Source of the DNA: DASPHG01 sp963849605
GTDB lineage: Bacteria > Actinomycetota > Thermoleophilia > Solirubrobacterales > Thermoleophilaceae
Length of the DNA stretch: 64,000 nucleotides
Assembly (NCBI GenBank): GCA_963849605.1
Contig: CAWKHX010000015.1
Location: 806,001 to 870,000, forward strand
Direction of reading: 5' to 3'
The translations under genes were made by a program, and so were the position numbers. Positions 16,247 through 25,149 of this stretch are shown here, in pieces; within the stretch, counting starts at the first letter, position 1, and each line of letters begins with the position of its first letter. A model generated the notes under the pieces. It saw only the letters and a program-made list of their open reading frames with translations. It did no database searches and was not told the DNA's origin.

Positions 16247-17779
16247 ATGGCCCTCTTCCGCAGAAAAGAGCGCTCAGCGCAGCACAAGGGCATGCCCGCG
16301 TTCCGGGCCGGACTCATCGCGCTCGTGATCGTCGTCGTCGGCAGCTACTTCGGATTCACGAAGGCCAACCCGTTCGCGAATCCCTACGAGCTCGAGGCGG
16401 TCTTCGACACCGTCAACAACCTGAAGCCGCGCTCGCCGGTGCGAATCGCCGGCGTCGAGGTCGGGAAGGTCACGAAGGTCGAGGCGATCGAAGAGGGCGA
16501 CGGCGCCGCGCGAGTCACGATGGAGATCGACGACAAGGCGCTGCCGCTCCACGAGGACGCCGAGCTGAAGATCCGGCCGCGGATCTTCCTCGAGGGCAAC
16601 TTCTTCGTCGACCTCAAGCCGGGCTCGCCGACCGCGCCGGAGCTCGCTGACGGGGAGACGATCCCGATGAGCCAGACCGCCGCGCCGGTGCAGTTCGGCG
16701 ACCTCCTCGCCGCGCTCCAGTCGGACACCCGCGAGGACCTCCAGATCTTCCTCCAGGAGTACTCGAAGGCGCTCGAGGACGGCGGGGCCGACGGCTTCCG
16801 CGCGTCGATCAAGTACTGGGAGCCCGCCTACCGCAACTCGGCGATCGCGAACGAGGCGTCGCTCGGCCAGCAGCCTGACAAGGACATCCAGCGCATCCTC
16901 GCCGGCCAGGCGAAGGTCGCGCGCGGCCTCGTGCGGGACGAGGGCTCGCTTCAGGCCCTGATCACGAACTTCAACACGTTCGCCGGCTCGCTCGCGCGCG
17001 AGGACGACGCGCTCGCGGCATCGCTGCCGCTGCTGCGCGACACGCTGCGGGTGGCCCAGCCGGCACTCCAGTCGATCGACAACGCGCTGCCGTCATTGCG
17101 CGCGTTCGCACGTGACGCGCTCCCGGGCGTCCGATCCTCCGACGACGCGCTCGCGGCGTCGCGCCCGTTCATCGCCCAGCTGCGCGCGCTCTTCACGCCC
17201 GCCGAGCTGCGCGGTACCGCGGCGGTGCTGCGCGCGCAAATCCCCAACCTCGCCGACTTCAACCGCGTCTCGCTGCCGCTGCTCGACGAGAGCCGCCAGC
17301 TGTCGGCGTGTACGAACAACGTGCTCGTCCCGTTCGTCGAGTCGCGCATCCCGGATCCCGACTTCCCCGACAACACGAACCATCGAGTCGTCGAGCAGAT
17401 GCAGCACTCGTTCCCGAACCTCGCGGGCGAGAGCCGCCTGAACGACGGCACCAACCAGACGTTCCACGCCGGTCCCGTGGCGCCCGGTCCGAACGTGCGC
17501 CCGGCGCCGCCGACCGACGGCGGCTTCACGCCCCCGCCGCACCGCCCGGACCAGCCGTGCGAGATCCAGGAGCTGCCGAACCTGGAAGCGCCCGGCGGGC
17601 CGGCGACCTCCTTCCCATCGGTCGTGACCTCAGCGAGCAGCGCCATGGAGACACCCGCACAGCCGATCTCGACGGACGCCTTCCACCAGGGCGTCCTAGA
17701 TGCGAAGGCGCAGCTCGAGGACGCGCTGGACCTCCTGAAGCTCGGCCAGCTGAAGAAGCAGAAGGGGGCGAGCGGATGA
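16247..17779 (+). CDS. MCE family protein 4 of 6
   Basis: 510 residues. Cytosolic basic N-terminus, membrane helix (about 22-42, FRAGLIALVIVVVGSYFGF), MCE domain (about 50-125, RSPVRIAGVEVGKVTKVEAI, FLEGNFFVDLKPGSP), helical region and a C-terminal Pro-rich segment ending in a charged helix (DLLKLGQLKKQKG). Starts two bases after the stop of MCE3 and overlaps MCE5 by ATGA. Confidence 0.9.
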   Translation: MALFRRKERSAQHKGMPAFRAGLIALVIVVVGSYFGFTKANPFANPYELEAVFDTVNNLKPRSPVRIAGVEVGKVTKVEAIEEGDGAARVTMEIDDKALPLHEDAELKIRPRIFLEGNFFVDLKPGSPTAPELADGETIPMSQTAAPVQFGDLLAALQSDTREDLQIFLQEYSKALEDGGADGFRASIKYWEPAYRNSAIANEASLGQQPDKDIQRILAGQAKVARGLVRDEGSLQALITNFNTFAGSLAREDDALAASLPLLRDTLRVAQPALQSIDNALPSLRAFARDALPGVRSSDDALAASRPFIAQLRALFTPAELRGTAAVLRAQIPNLADFNRVSLPLLDESRQLSACTNNVLVPFVESRIPDPDFPDNTNHRVVEQMQHSFPNLAGESRLNDGTNQTFHAGPVAPGPNVRPAPPTDGGFTPPPHRPDQPCEIQELPNLEAPGGPATSFPSVVTSASSAMETPAQPISTDAFHQGVLDAKAQLEDALDLLKLGQLKKQKGASG

Positions 17780-19111
17780 CGCGCGCGATCCGAGCTCACC
17801 TGGGCGACTTCATCGCGATCCTGCTGCTCGTGGTGGTCGGGCTGGCGACCGCCGGCTACATCCTGTCGAACGAGCGTTTCCGCTTCCCGTACATCGAGGA
17901 GGAACCGTTCAACCTCGAGGTGGAGCTTTCCGACGCGCAGGCTGTGACCGCCGGCCAGGGCCAGACCGTGCGCGTTGCCGGGGTGCGCATCGGCGACATC
18001 GGCACGGTCGAGCTGGAGGACGGGAAGGCGGTCGTCGGGCTCGAGCTCGATCCCGAATACGAGGGCCTGATCCGTCAGGACGCCACCGCGCTGCTGCGCT
18101 CGAAGACCGGCCTGAAGGACATGTTCCTCGAGGTGGATCCCGGCACCGGCGAACCGCTTGACGAGGGTGACCGGATCCCGATGGAGAACACCGCACCGGA
18201 CATCGACCCCGACGAGTTCCTGTCGGCGCTCGACACCGATACGCGCGACTACCTGAAGCTGCTGATCACGGGCGCGGGCAAGGGCCTCGAAGGGCACGGC
18301 GACGACCTGCGCGCGGTCTTCGCGCGCTTCGAGCCGCTCCACCGCGACCTCGCGCGTGTGACGACGGCGATCGCGCGCCGGCGCGACAACCTGAAGCGCC
18401 TCGTCAACCGCTACGGCCTGCTCGTGGAGGAGCTCGGCGGCAAGGACCGCGAGCTCACGCGCCTGGTCCAGCAGGCGAACGCGGTCTTCTCGGCGTTCGC
18501 GTCGGAGGACCAGAACGTGTCGGCGTTCGTCTCGAAGCTGCCCGGGACTCTCGGCGAGACCAAGACGGCGCTCGCCAAGGTCGACACGCTCGGCGATCAG
18601 CTCGGCCCGACGCTCGAGTCGCTTCGGCCCGCGTTCCGCGAGCTCGACGACGCGAACGCGGCGGTCATCCCGCTGGCCGAGAAGGGCACGCCGATCGTCC
18701 GCGACGAGATCCGCCCGTTCGCGCGGATCGCACAGCCGTACACGCGGGACTTCGGCACCGCCGCCGGCCGGCTCGCCGAGGCGGGACCCGACCTGAGCGG
18801 CGCCTTCCACCACCTCAACCGCTTCTTCAACATGGGCGCCTACAACCCGGAAGGCACCGAGGAGCTGACCGGCAACCCGGCTGTCGACCGCGACCGCCAG
18901 GAGGGCTACCTGTACTGGCTCGCCTGGGTCTGGCCAGAACACCGTGAGCGTGTTCAACGTCCACGACGCCACCGGGCCGATCCGGCGCGTGTCCCTCGGC
19001 GGCCTGAACTGCCAGGTGTTCGCGTCGGAGTCCAAGGACGTCGGTGTGCCGCCGGTTCTTGCCGATGCCCTGACGAACGTGTACGCCTCGATCGGAGCGT
19101 GCAACAAGTGA
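17776..19111 (+). CDS. MCE family protein 5 of 6, interrupted by a one-base frameshift
   Basis: Anchor (DFIAILLLVVVGLATAGYIL), MCE domain (about 43-115, QTVRVAGVRIGDIGTVEL) and helical region read normally to YLYWLAWVW at 18933. The frame then degenerates into Arg/Pro-rich sequence. Dropping one C at 18934-18935 restores QNTVSVFNVHDATGPIRR and the natural end GACNK with a TGA at 19109-19111 overlapping the GTG of MCE6. The corrected protein would have 444 residues. As given, the unshifted frame runs straight into MCE6 without a stop. Sequence error or a natural fusion-producing mutation are both possible. Confidence 0.85.
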
Positions 19112-20589
19112 ACAAGCAGGCTCCCAGCATCGGGCGGATCCTGGCGATGGTCGTCTTCGCGATGTCCTGCATCGGCCTGATGCTGTTCCTGTGGCTCGCG
19201 TTCGGCGGCCCGGTCCCGCTCAAGGCCGAGGGCTACCGCGTGAAGGTGAACTTCCCCGAGGCCACGACGCTCGCGCAGGAGGCCGACGTCCGGATGGCCG
19301 GCGTGAACATCGGCCGCGTCAAGACGAAGGAGCTCGACAAGGGCGCCGTGAAGACCACCGTCGAGCTCGAGATCGACGAACGGTTCGCGCCGCTGCCCGA
19401 GGACACGCAGGCGATCCTGCGCCAGAAGACGCTCCTCGGCGAGACCTACGTCGAGCTCAGCCAGGGCTCGAAGGACGCCGAGATGGTGGATGACGGCGGC
19501 ACTCTCGACGACTCGCACGTCACGCCGACAGTCGAGCTGGACGAGATCTACGACGCCTTCGACGACTCGACGCGGCGCGCGTTCGCGGAGTGGGTGGAGG
19601 AGTTGAGGAAGGCGACCGAGGGCGGGCGCGGCCAGGACCTGAACGACGCGTTCGGGAACCTTGCCGGCTTCGCGACCGACGGAGCCGACCTGATGCAGGA
19701 GCTCGACGAGCAGCACGTCGCCGTGCGTCACCTGATCAAGAACACAGGCGTCGTTTTCAACGCGATCTCCGAGCGGCAGGGGACGCTGCGCAACCTGATC
19801 GACACCTCGAACCAGACCTTCGCGGCGACGGCGTCGCGGGACGACGCACTGGCTGAGGTGTTCCACATCTTCCCGACGTTCCTCGACGAGTCGAAGGCGA
19901 CGATGGCACGCCTGCAGACCTTCGCGGAGAACACGCACCCGCTCGTGAACGCGTTCAAGGAGCCGGCCGACGACCTGGGCCCGACTGTGCGCGACCTGGG
20001 CGACCTCGCACCCGACCTCGAGCAGCTCTTCCGCGAGCTGCCCGCCCTGATCCAGGCGTCGAAGACCGGTGCGCCTGCGCTGACGGACATCCTCGAGGCG
20101 GCACAGCCGTTCTTCGACTCGGCGCACATCTTCCTCCAGGAGTTCAACCCGATCCTGAGCTACGCGAACTTCCACCAGGCGACGATCGCCGGCTTCCTGG
20201 CGAACGGCGGCCCGGACATCAACGGCGACTGGGGCACCGGCGAGAAGGTGCAGGTCCAGGTAGGCCCGATCGACGAGCGCTCGTTCGTGCCGACGCCTAC
20301 GAGCCCGGTCTGGGAGCGCGGCAACGCCTACCTCCAGCCAAATGCGATCTCGCGTGCGCTGTCGCTCGGCACCTTCGAGTCGCTGACGTGCGCCCCGTCG
20401 GACGGCGAAGTGCATGACCCGGACGACACGGGCGACCGGACCGGCGAGGTCCAGCCGCCGTGCTTCGAGGCGCCGACGTCGCTCTACGACGGCAAGCTCT
20501 TCAACTTCCTCCATAAGGGCAACGCGCCGATCGTCGACGCACCGACCGGTATGGAGGGCAACTCGTCGGCCGATCCGGCCCAGCGGTAA
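19108..20589 (+). CDS. MCE family protein 6 of 6
   Basis: 493 residues from GTG at 19108 (GTGA overlap with MCE5). N-terminal membrane helix (IGRILAMVVFAMSCIGLMLF), MCE domain (about 40-115, ADVRMAGVNIGRVKTKEL, RQKTLLGETYVELSQGS), helical region, and a C-terminal domain ending in an acidic and Pro-rich stretch with two Cys. It closes the cassette; the cyclase follows after 39 bp. Confidence 0.9.
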   Translation: MNKQAPSIGRILAMVVFAMSCIGLMLFLWLAFGGPVPLKAEGYRVKVNFPEATTLAQEADVRMAGVNIGRVKTKELDKGAVKTTVELEIDERFAPLPEDTQAILRQKTLLGETYVELSQGSKDAEMVDDGGTLDDSHVTPTVELDEIYDAFDDSTRRAFAEWVEELRKATEGGRGQDLNDAFGNLAGFATDGADLMQELDEQHVAVRHLIKNTGVVFNAISERQGTLRNLIDTSNQTFAATASRDDALAEVFHIFPTFLDESKATMARLQTFAENTHPLVNAFKEPADDLGPTVRDLGDLAPDLEQLFRELPALIQASKTGAPALTDILEAAQPFFDSAHIFLQEFNPILSYANFHQATIAGFLANGGPDINGDWGTGEKVQVQVGPIDERSFVPTPTSPVWERGNAYLQPNAISRALSLGTFESLTCAPSDGEVHDPDDTGDRTGEVQPPCFEAPTSLYDGKLFNFLHKGNAPIVDAPTGMEGNSSADPAQR

Positions 20590-20628
20590 CTGAGCGGCTC
20601 GGCGCCCGCCGCGCGTAATCTCTGAGTC

Positions 20629-22188
20629 ATGCCGTTCGTGTTCGACCGGCTCTACCGGCGACTGGGCAGGGCCTACTTCGTCGCCTACGGGATCTTCAAC
20701 GTCGTCTCGGCGTTGATCATCTGCCTGGGCACGGTCGGGCTGTTCAAGCTCTACGAGGACCCCGGCGGCACGGAATTCTGGATCACGCTGGCATTCGCCG
20801 AGGCCGTCTGCCTGCTGACGGTCCTGTGGGTGATCATCAGGGGCTGGTTCGTCGTGCGGCCGCTGACGCGCTGGATCGGCGGCCAGCGCGACGAGGAGTC
20901 GTCGCTCGAGGCATGGCGCTCGGGTGTGACGTTCCCGCGCCGGTTCGTGGCGGGAGTCGGCTGGAAGCCGTTCGCGCTCGTCGCGATTCCGGTGTCCGTC
21001 TTCGCGACGATCTACCAGGACCTGCCGGCGTACGGCGGCGTGATCATCTTCGCCGGCACGCTCGTGGCGGTCGCCTACGCGGCGGTGCTGCACTTCTTTG
21101 CGAGCGAGCTGTTCCTGCGGCCTGTGCTCGCGCACGTCAACCAGTACCTGCCGGACGACTTCGAGGCGATCGCCCATGGCGTCCCGCTGCGGTGGAAGCT
21201 GCTCGGGGCGCTGCCGATCATCAACGTCATCACCGGCGTCGTCGTGAGCGGGCTCTCTGTTTCGCAGCAGGCGTCGCTCGAGGACCTCGGGCTCGACGTG
21301 GTCGTCGCGGTGATCGTCGCGTTCACGCTCTCGTTCGAGCTCACGCTGCTCGTAACCAAGTCGGTGCTCGACCCGGTCGGCGATCTACTCAAGGCCACGG
21401 AGCACGTGAAGGTCGGCGATTTCTCGACACGCGTTCCGGTCGTCTCGGGCGACGAGATGGGTGAGCTCGCCGCAAGGTTCAACCAGATGGTCCGCGGGCT
21501 CGAGGAGCGCGAGGCGCTGCGCCAGGCGTTCGGCAGCTACGTCGATCCCGATGTGGCCGATCGGGTCCTGAGCGAAGGCGAGCTGCTCGAGGGCGAGCAG
21601 GTCGAGGCCACGATCCTGTTCGTGGACATCCGCGACTTCACCGCGTTCGCAGAGAACGCAAGCGCGCGCGAGGCGGTCGCGCTGCTGAACGACTTCTTCG
21701 GCCTGCTCGTCCCGCTCGTGACCGACCAGCGAGGCCACGCGAACAAGTTCATCGGCGACGGCCTGATGGCCGTGTTCGGCGCGCCCGAGCGCTTTCCCGA
21801 CCACGCGGACCGCGCGGTGGAGTCCGCGGTGCGGATCGCCGACGCCGTCGAGCGGAGCTACGGGCGCGATTTGCGGATCGGGATCGGCCTCAACTCGGGT
21901 CCCGTCATGGTGGGCACGGTCGGCGGCGGCGGCCGGCTCGAGTTCGCGGTCATCGGCGATCCGGTGAACGTGGCCGCGCGCGTCGAGGAGGTGACGCGCG
22001 ACAGCGGCGACGTGATCCTCGTCACCGAGTCCACGCGGGCGCTGCTCAGCGAGAAGTCGCGCTCGCGGCTCGAGGAGCGGGGCTCGACGACGCTCAAGGG
22101 CAAGTCCGAGCCGATCGCCCTGTACGCGCCGCGGCGCGAGCGCGCGCAACCGTCCCCGACCGACGCAGCGGCGACGACAAGTACGTAA
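20629..22188 (+). CDS. Membrane-bound class III adenylate cyclase with HAMP domain
   Basis: 519 residues resembling the M. tuberculosis Rv1318c-type cyclases. Six predicted membrane helices (about 15-235), HAMP domain (about 240-295, VGDFSTRVPVVSGDEMGELA) and catalytic domain (about 320-500). Metal Asp residues are in LFVDIRDFTAF, the substrate-specifying Lys-Asp pair in ANKFIGDGLMAVFG and VIGDPVNVAARVE, and the transition-state Asn and Arg follow in the same motif, so it should make cAMP as a homodimer. It follows the MCE cassette closely and may be co-transcribed. Confidence 0.93.
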   Translation: MPFVFDRLYRRLGRAYFVAYGIFNVVSALIICLGTVGLFKLYEDPGGTEFWITLAFAEAVCLLTVLWVIIRGWFVVRPLTRWIGGQRDEESSLEAWRSGVTFPRRFVAGVGWKPFALVAIPVSVFATIYQDLPAYGGVIIFAGTLVAVAYAAVLHFFASELFLRPVLAHVNQYLPDDFEAIAHGVPLRWKLLGALPIINVITGVVVSGLSVSQQASLEDLGLDVVVAVIVAFTLSFELTLLVTKSVLDPVGDLLKATEHVKVGDFSTRVPVVSGDEMGELAARFNQMVRGLEEREALRQAFGSYVDPDVADRVLSEGELLEGEQVEATILFVDIRDFTAFAENASAREAVALLNDFFGLLVPLVTDQRGHANKFIGDGLMAVFGAPERFPDHADRAVESAVRIADAVERSYGRDLRIGIGLNSGPVMVGTVGGGGRLEFAVIGDPVNVAARVEEVTRDSGDVILVTESTRALLSEKSRSRLEERGSTTLKGKSEPIALYAPRRERAQPSPTDAAATTST

Positions 22189-22232
22189 AAGTTCGTTTGC
22201 GCCACGCTCGTTCTGTGGCTAGGCAGGGATTC

Positions 22233-23231
22233 GTGTTCGGACTGGTCAACAACCGGCGTCAGCGCCAGGCGCTCCAGCGCGAGGTCGGCCTGCTCCAGGC
22301 GGCCGTGCTGCCGTCGGTGCCGCCGGAGCTCCCCGTCTCGGTTGCGCACCGCCCGGCCGAGGGCGCGAGCGCCGGCGGCGACTTCTACGACGCGTTTGCG
22401 CTCGCGGATGGCCGCATCGGCCTGATTCTCGGCGACGTGTCGGGCCACGGCCGCGACGCGCTCGCGCGCACGACGTTCGTGCGTTTCACGCTCCGTGCCT
22501 ATCTCGAGGCGGGGCTCGAGCCGCGGCATGTGCTCAAGGTCGCCTCGGAGGCGCTCGCCGGGCACCTCGACGGCGGGTTTGCGACGGTCACGGTTGCGAT
22601 CCACGATCGCGTCCACGGCCGGCTCACGTACGCGAGCGCCGGCCATCCGCCGCCGGTGGTCGCCGGGAACGACACGCCGTTCGAGCCCGTGATCGCGTGC
22701 TCGGCGCCGCCCCTCGGGATCGGCGAGCCGACCGGGTTCCGCCAGAGCACGGTCACGCTCACCGCCGGGGCGCGGGCGTGCCTCTACACGGACGGCATCA
22801 CCGAGGCACGTGCCGACGGCGGGCTGCTCGGCGTCGAACGGCTCGAGCAAGTGCTCGCCGACCTTCCACCCGGGGCGGACGCGGATGCGCTGCTCGACGC
22901 GATCGACGCGATCGCCGACGAGATCACCGACGACATGGCCGTGTGCCTCGTCACGGCGGCACCCGGCGCATCGGCCACAGGCCCGCGCGTCGAGGAGCTC
23001 GAGGTGGAGAACGAGCACGAGGTCGGCGACACGCTCGAACGCTTCCTGCGCGCGTGCGGTGTGCCGCTCGGCGACGTGCCCGGCGTGCTGCGTGAGGCGG
23101 GCGAGGCGGCGCGGCGCGAGGGCTCCGTCACGGTTCGCGTGCGCGTGGACGGCTTCCGCCCGGGTGTGGACGTCGTGACGGGCAATTTCGTGCGGCTGCC
23201 CGAGCGCCGCCGTGCCGCCCGCATTGGGTAG
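22233..23231 (+). CDS. SpoIIE/RsbU-type PP2C phosphatase with a truncated kinase-like tail
   Basis: 332 residues from GTG at 22233, chosen because AGGGA precedes it; an upstream TTG at 22197 is possible. The phosphatase domain (about 25-235) has metal motifs GGDFYDAF, LGDVSGHGRDA, LYTDGITEAR and ITDDMAVCLV. Such enzymes dephosphorylate anti-anti-sigma factors. The last 70 residues (ERFLRACGVPLGDVPGVLRE) resemble the beginning of an RsbW-like HATPase but lack the nucleotide-binding remainder. It follows the cyclase by 44 bp. Confidence 0.85.
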   Translation: MFGLVNNRRQRQALQREVGLLQAAVLPSVPPELPVSVAHRPAEGASAGGDFYDAFALADGRIGLILGDVSGHGRDALARTTFVRFTLRAYLEAGLEPRHVLKVASEALAGHLDGGFATVTVAIHDRVHGRLTYASAGHPPPVVAGNDTPFEPVIACSAPPLGIGEPTGFRQSTVTLTAGARACLYTDGITEARADGGLLGVERLEQVLADLPPGADADALLDAIDAIADEITDDMAVCLVTAAPGASATGPRVEELEVENEHEVGDTLERFLRACGVPLGDVPGVLREAGEAARREGSVTVRVRVDGFRPGVDVVTGNFVRLPERRRAARIG

Positions 23232-23240
23232 GGTCGCCGC

Positions 23241-24890
23241 GTGTCAACAGAGGCGCAAGCGCCCGCTGCGACGCAGGTCCACGGGGGCCGGCTGGTCGCG
23301 CAGCGGCTGAAGGCTCACGGCGTCTCGCACCTGTTCACGCTCTCCGGCGGCCACCTCTTCTCGATCTACGACGGCTGCCGCGAGGAGGACATCGCGATCG
23401 TCGACACGCGGCACGAGCAGTCGGCCGCGTTCGCCGCGGAGGGGTGGGCGAAGGCCACCCGCACGCCGGGCGTGTGCGCCCTGACCGCCGGTCCCGGTGT
23501 CACGAACGGCATGAGCGCGCTCGGGTCCGCGCTCAAGAACAATTCCCCATTGCTCGTGCTCGGGGGCCGCGCGCCGGCGATGCGCTGGGGCCAGGGCTCG
23601 CTTCAGGAGATCGATCACGTGCCGTTCGTCGAGCCGCTGACGAAGTCCGCGCGCACCGTCGGCTCGACGGCCGAGATCGCCGGACTCGTCGACGAGGGGC
23701 TTCGGACCACGCTCGAGCCGCCGCCGGGCCCTGCGTTCATCGACTTCCCGCTCGACCACGTCTTCATGGAGGGCGAGCCGTCGACCGCGCCCGGCGAGCT
23801 CCCCGATCCGCTGGCGCTGCCCGCCGCGGACGGCGTCGAGGAGGCGATCGAGCTGCTGCGCGGGGCGGAGCGCCCCGCGATCATGGCCGGCACCGGGCTC
23901 TACTGGGCCCGGGGCGAGCAGGCACTGACGGCGCTTTGCGACGAGCTTCAGATCCCGGTGCTCCTGAACGGGCTGGCGCGCGGTTGCGTCCCGGCCGACC
24001 ATCCGTCGTTCTTCTCTCGCGCGCGCTCCGCCGCGCTGAAGGGCGCCGACGTCGCGCTCGTCGTCGGCGTGCCGATGGACTTCCGGCTCGGCTTCGGCGG
24101 GTCGTTCGGCGAGGAGACGAAGATCGTCGTGATCGGCCAGGCGCCGCCCGAGCATCCGCATCCGCGCGAGGTCGCCTGTGAGCTCTACGGGGGTGTCGCG
24201 GCCACCCTCGACGCGTTGCGCGAGGGCGCAGCCGGCGGGCCGGACCGCAGCGGCTGGCTGTCCTCGCTCCGCGAGGTCGAGGACGAGAAGCGCGCCGCCG
24301 AGCGCGACGAGTTGGCGGACGACCGCGCGCCGCTCCATCCGATGCGCCTCTACAGCGAGCTCCAGCAGGTGATCGACCGCTCGACGGTCGTGATCGGCGA
24401 CGGCGGCGACTTCGTCTCCTATGCGGGCCGGGTGATCGAGACCTACGAGCCCGGCTGCTGGATGGACCCGGGACCCTACGGCTGCCTCGGATCGGGTCCG
24501 GGCTACGCGATCGCGGCCAAGCTCGCGCGCCCCGACCGCCAGGTCTGCCTGCTGCTCGGCGACGGCGCGTTCGGGTTCGCCGGGCTCGAGTTCGACACGA
24601 TGGTCCGGCACGGGCTGCCGGTCGTCGGCGTGATGGGCAACAACGGCATCTGGGCGCTCGAGAAGCACCCGATGGAGTTCCTCTACGGCTACTCGGTCGC
24701 GGCCGAGCTCCAGCCGGAACTGCGCTACGACAGGATTGTCGAGACGCTGGGCGGGCACGGCGAGCTCGTCACGAAGCCCGACGAGCTGAAGCCGGCGCTC
24801 GAGCGCGCGTTCGCGTCGGGCAAGCCGGCGCTCGTCAACGTGCTGACCGACCCGGACGTCGTCTACCCGCGCAAGTCGAACCTCGCCTAG
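23241..24890 (+). CDS. Acetolactate synthase-like thiamine diphosphate enzyme (IlvG/Rv1820 type)
   Basis: 549 residues with three TPP-enzyme domains. Cofactor-activating E59 is in DTRHEQSAAFAAEG; the TPP/Mg motif is LLGDGAFGFAGLEF followed by VGVMGNNGIW. The N-terminus (LFTLSGGHLFSIYDGCREED) closely resembles mycobacterial IlvG-like proteins rather than the main IlvB. It may make acetolactate or use another 2-keto acid; no small regulatory subunit gene is present. GTG start, 9 bp after the phosphatase. Confidence 0.85.
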   Translation: MSTEAQAPAATQVHGGRLVAQRLKAHGVSHLFTLSGGHLFSIYDGCREEDIAIVDTRHEQSAAFAAEGWAKATRTPGVCALTAGPGVTNGMSALGSALKNNSPLLVLGGRAPAMRWGQGSLQEIDHVPFVEPLTKSARTVGSTAEIAGLVDEGLRTTLEPPPGPAFIDFPLDHVFMEGEPSTAPGELPDPLALPAADGVEEAIELLRGAERPAIMAGTGLYWARGEQALTALCDELQIPVLLNGLARGCVPADHPSFFSRARSAALKGADVALVVGVPMDFRLGFGGSFGEETKIVVIGQAPPEHPHPREVACELYGGVAATLDALREGAAGGPDRSGWLSSLREVEDEKRAAERDELADDRAPLHPMRLYSELQQVIDRSTVVIGDGGDFVSYAGRVIETYEPGCWMDPGPYGCLGSGPGYAIAAKLARPDRQVCLLLGDGAFGFAGLEFDTMVRHGLPVVGVMGNNGIWALEKHPMEFLYGYSVAAELQPELRYDRIVETLGGHGELVTKPDELKPALERAFASGKPALVNVLTDPDVVYPRKSNLA

Positions 24891-24895
24891 AACGA

Positions 24896-24922
24896 GAACC
24901 GCCCCCCAGAGGGAGGCGGTTC
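24896..24922 (+). terminator. Rho-independent-type terminator
   Basis: Perfect eight-base stem GAACCGCC/GGCGGTTC with an 11-base loop, starting five bases after the stop of the acetolactate synthase-like gene. It may also bound the candidate structured RNA on the opposite strand. Confidence 0.65.
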
Positions 24923-24934
24923 AAGTTGGCCCCA

Positions 24935-25067
24935 TCAGGACGGGCAGGGGTACGTGCCATGAAAGGGCCTAACGGTTCGGACTGCGGGAGGCGCCGATAC
25001 GATGCGGCTAAGCCCGAACCTATGTACCTGGCCATTTGAGGCTTGCCAAATAGCACGTCTCTCCTGA
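24935..25067. ncRNA. Candidate structured RNA between convergent genes
   Basis: A 133-base segment without protein-coding character shows four mutually compatible stems: TCAGGA/TCCTGA (24935-24940 with 25062-25067), ACGTGC/GCACGT (24952-24957 with 25053-25058), GGTTCGG/CCGAACC (24974-24980 with 25014-25020) and ATTTG/CAAAT (25034-25038 with 25047-25051). GGTAC/GTACC (24949-24953 with 25024-25028) is a competing pairing. The nesting gives a closed multibranch fold. Strand cannot be decided; I recognise no known RNA class. Confidence 0.4.
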
Positions 25068-25149
25068 CCCGGCGCGGCAAAATTACCCTTCTGCAGCCGC
25101 CGTGCCTATCGAACATTCGGCCATTCGGCCGTGGCGCGTAGACGCTCTG

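Noticed and set aside
16951..21177. A 1408-codon open frame on the minus strand across the MCE genes
   Set aside because: It is antisense to clear MCE and cyclase genes, has Arg/Val/Leu/Asp-rich composition typical of shadow frames in GC-rich DNA, and shows no domain.
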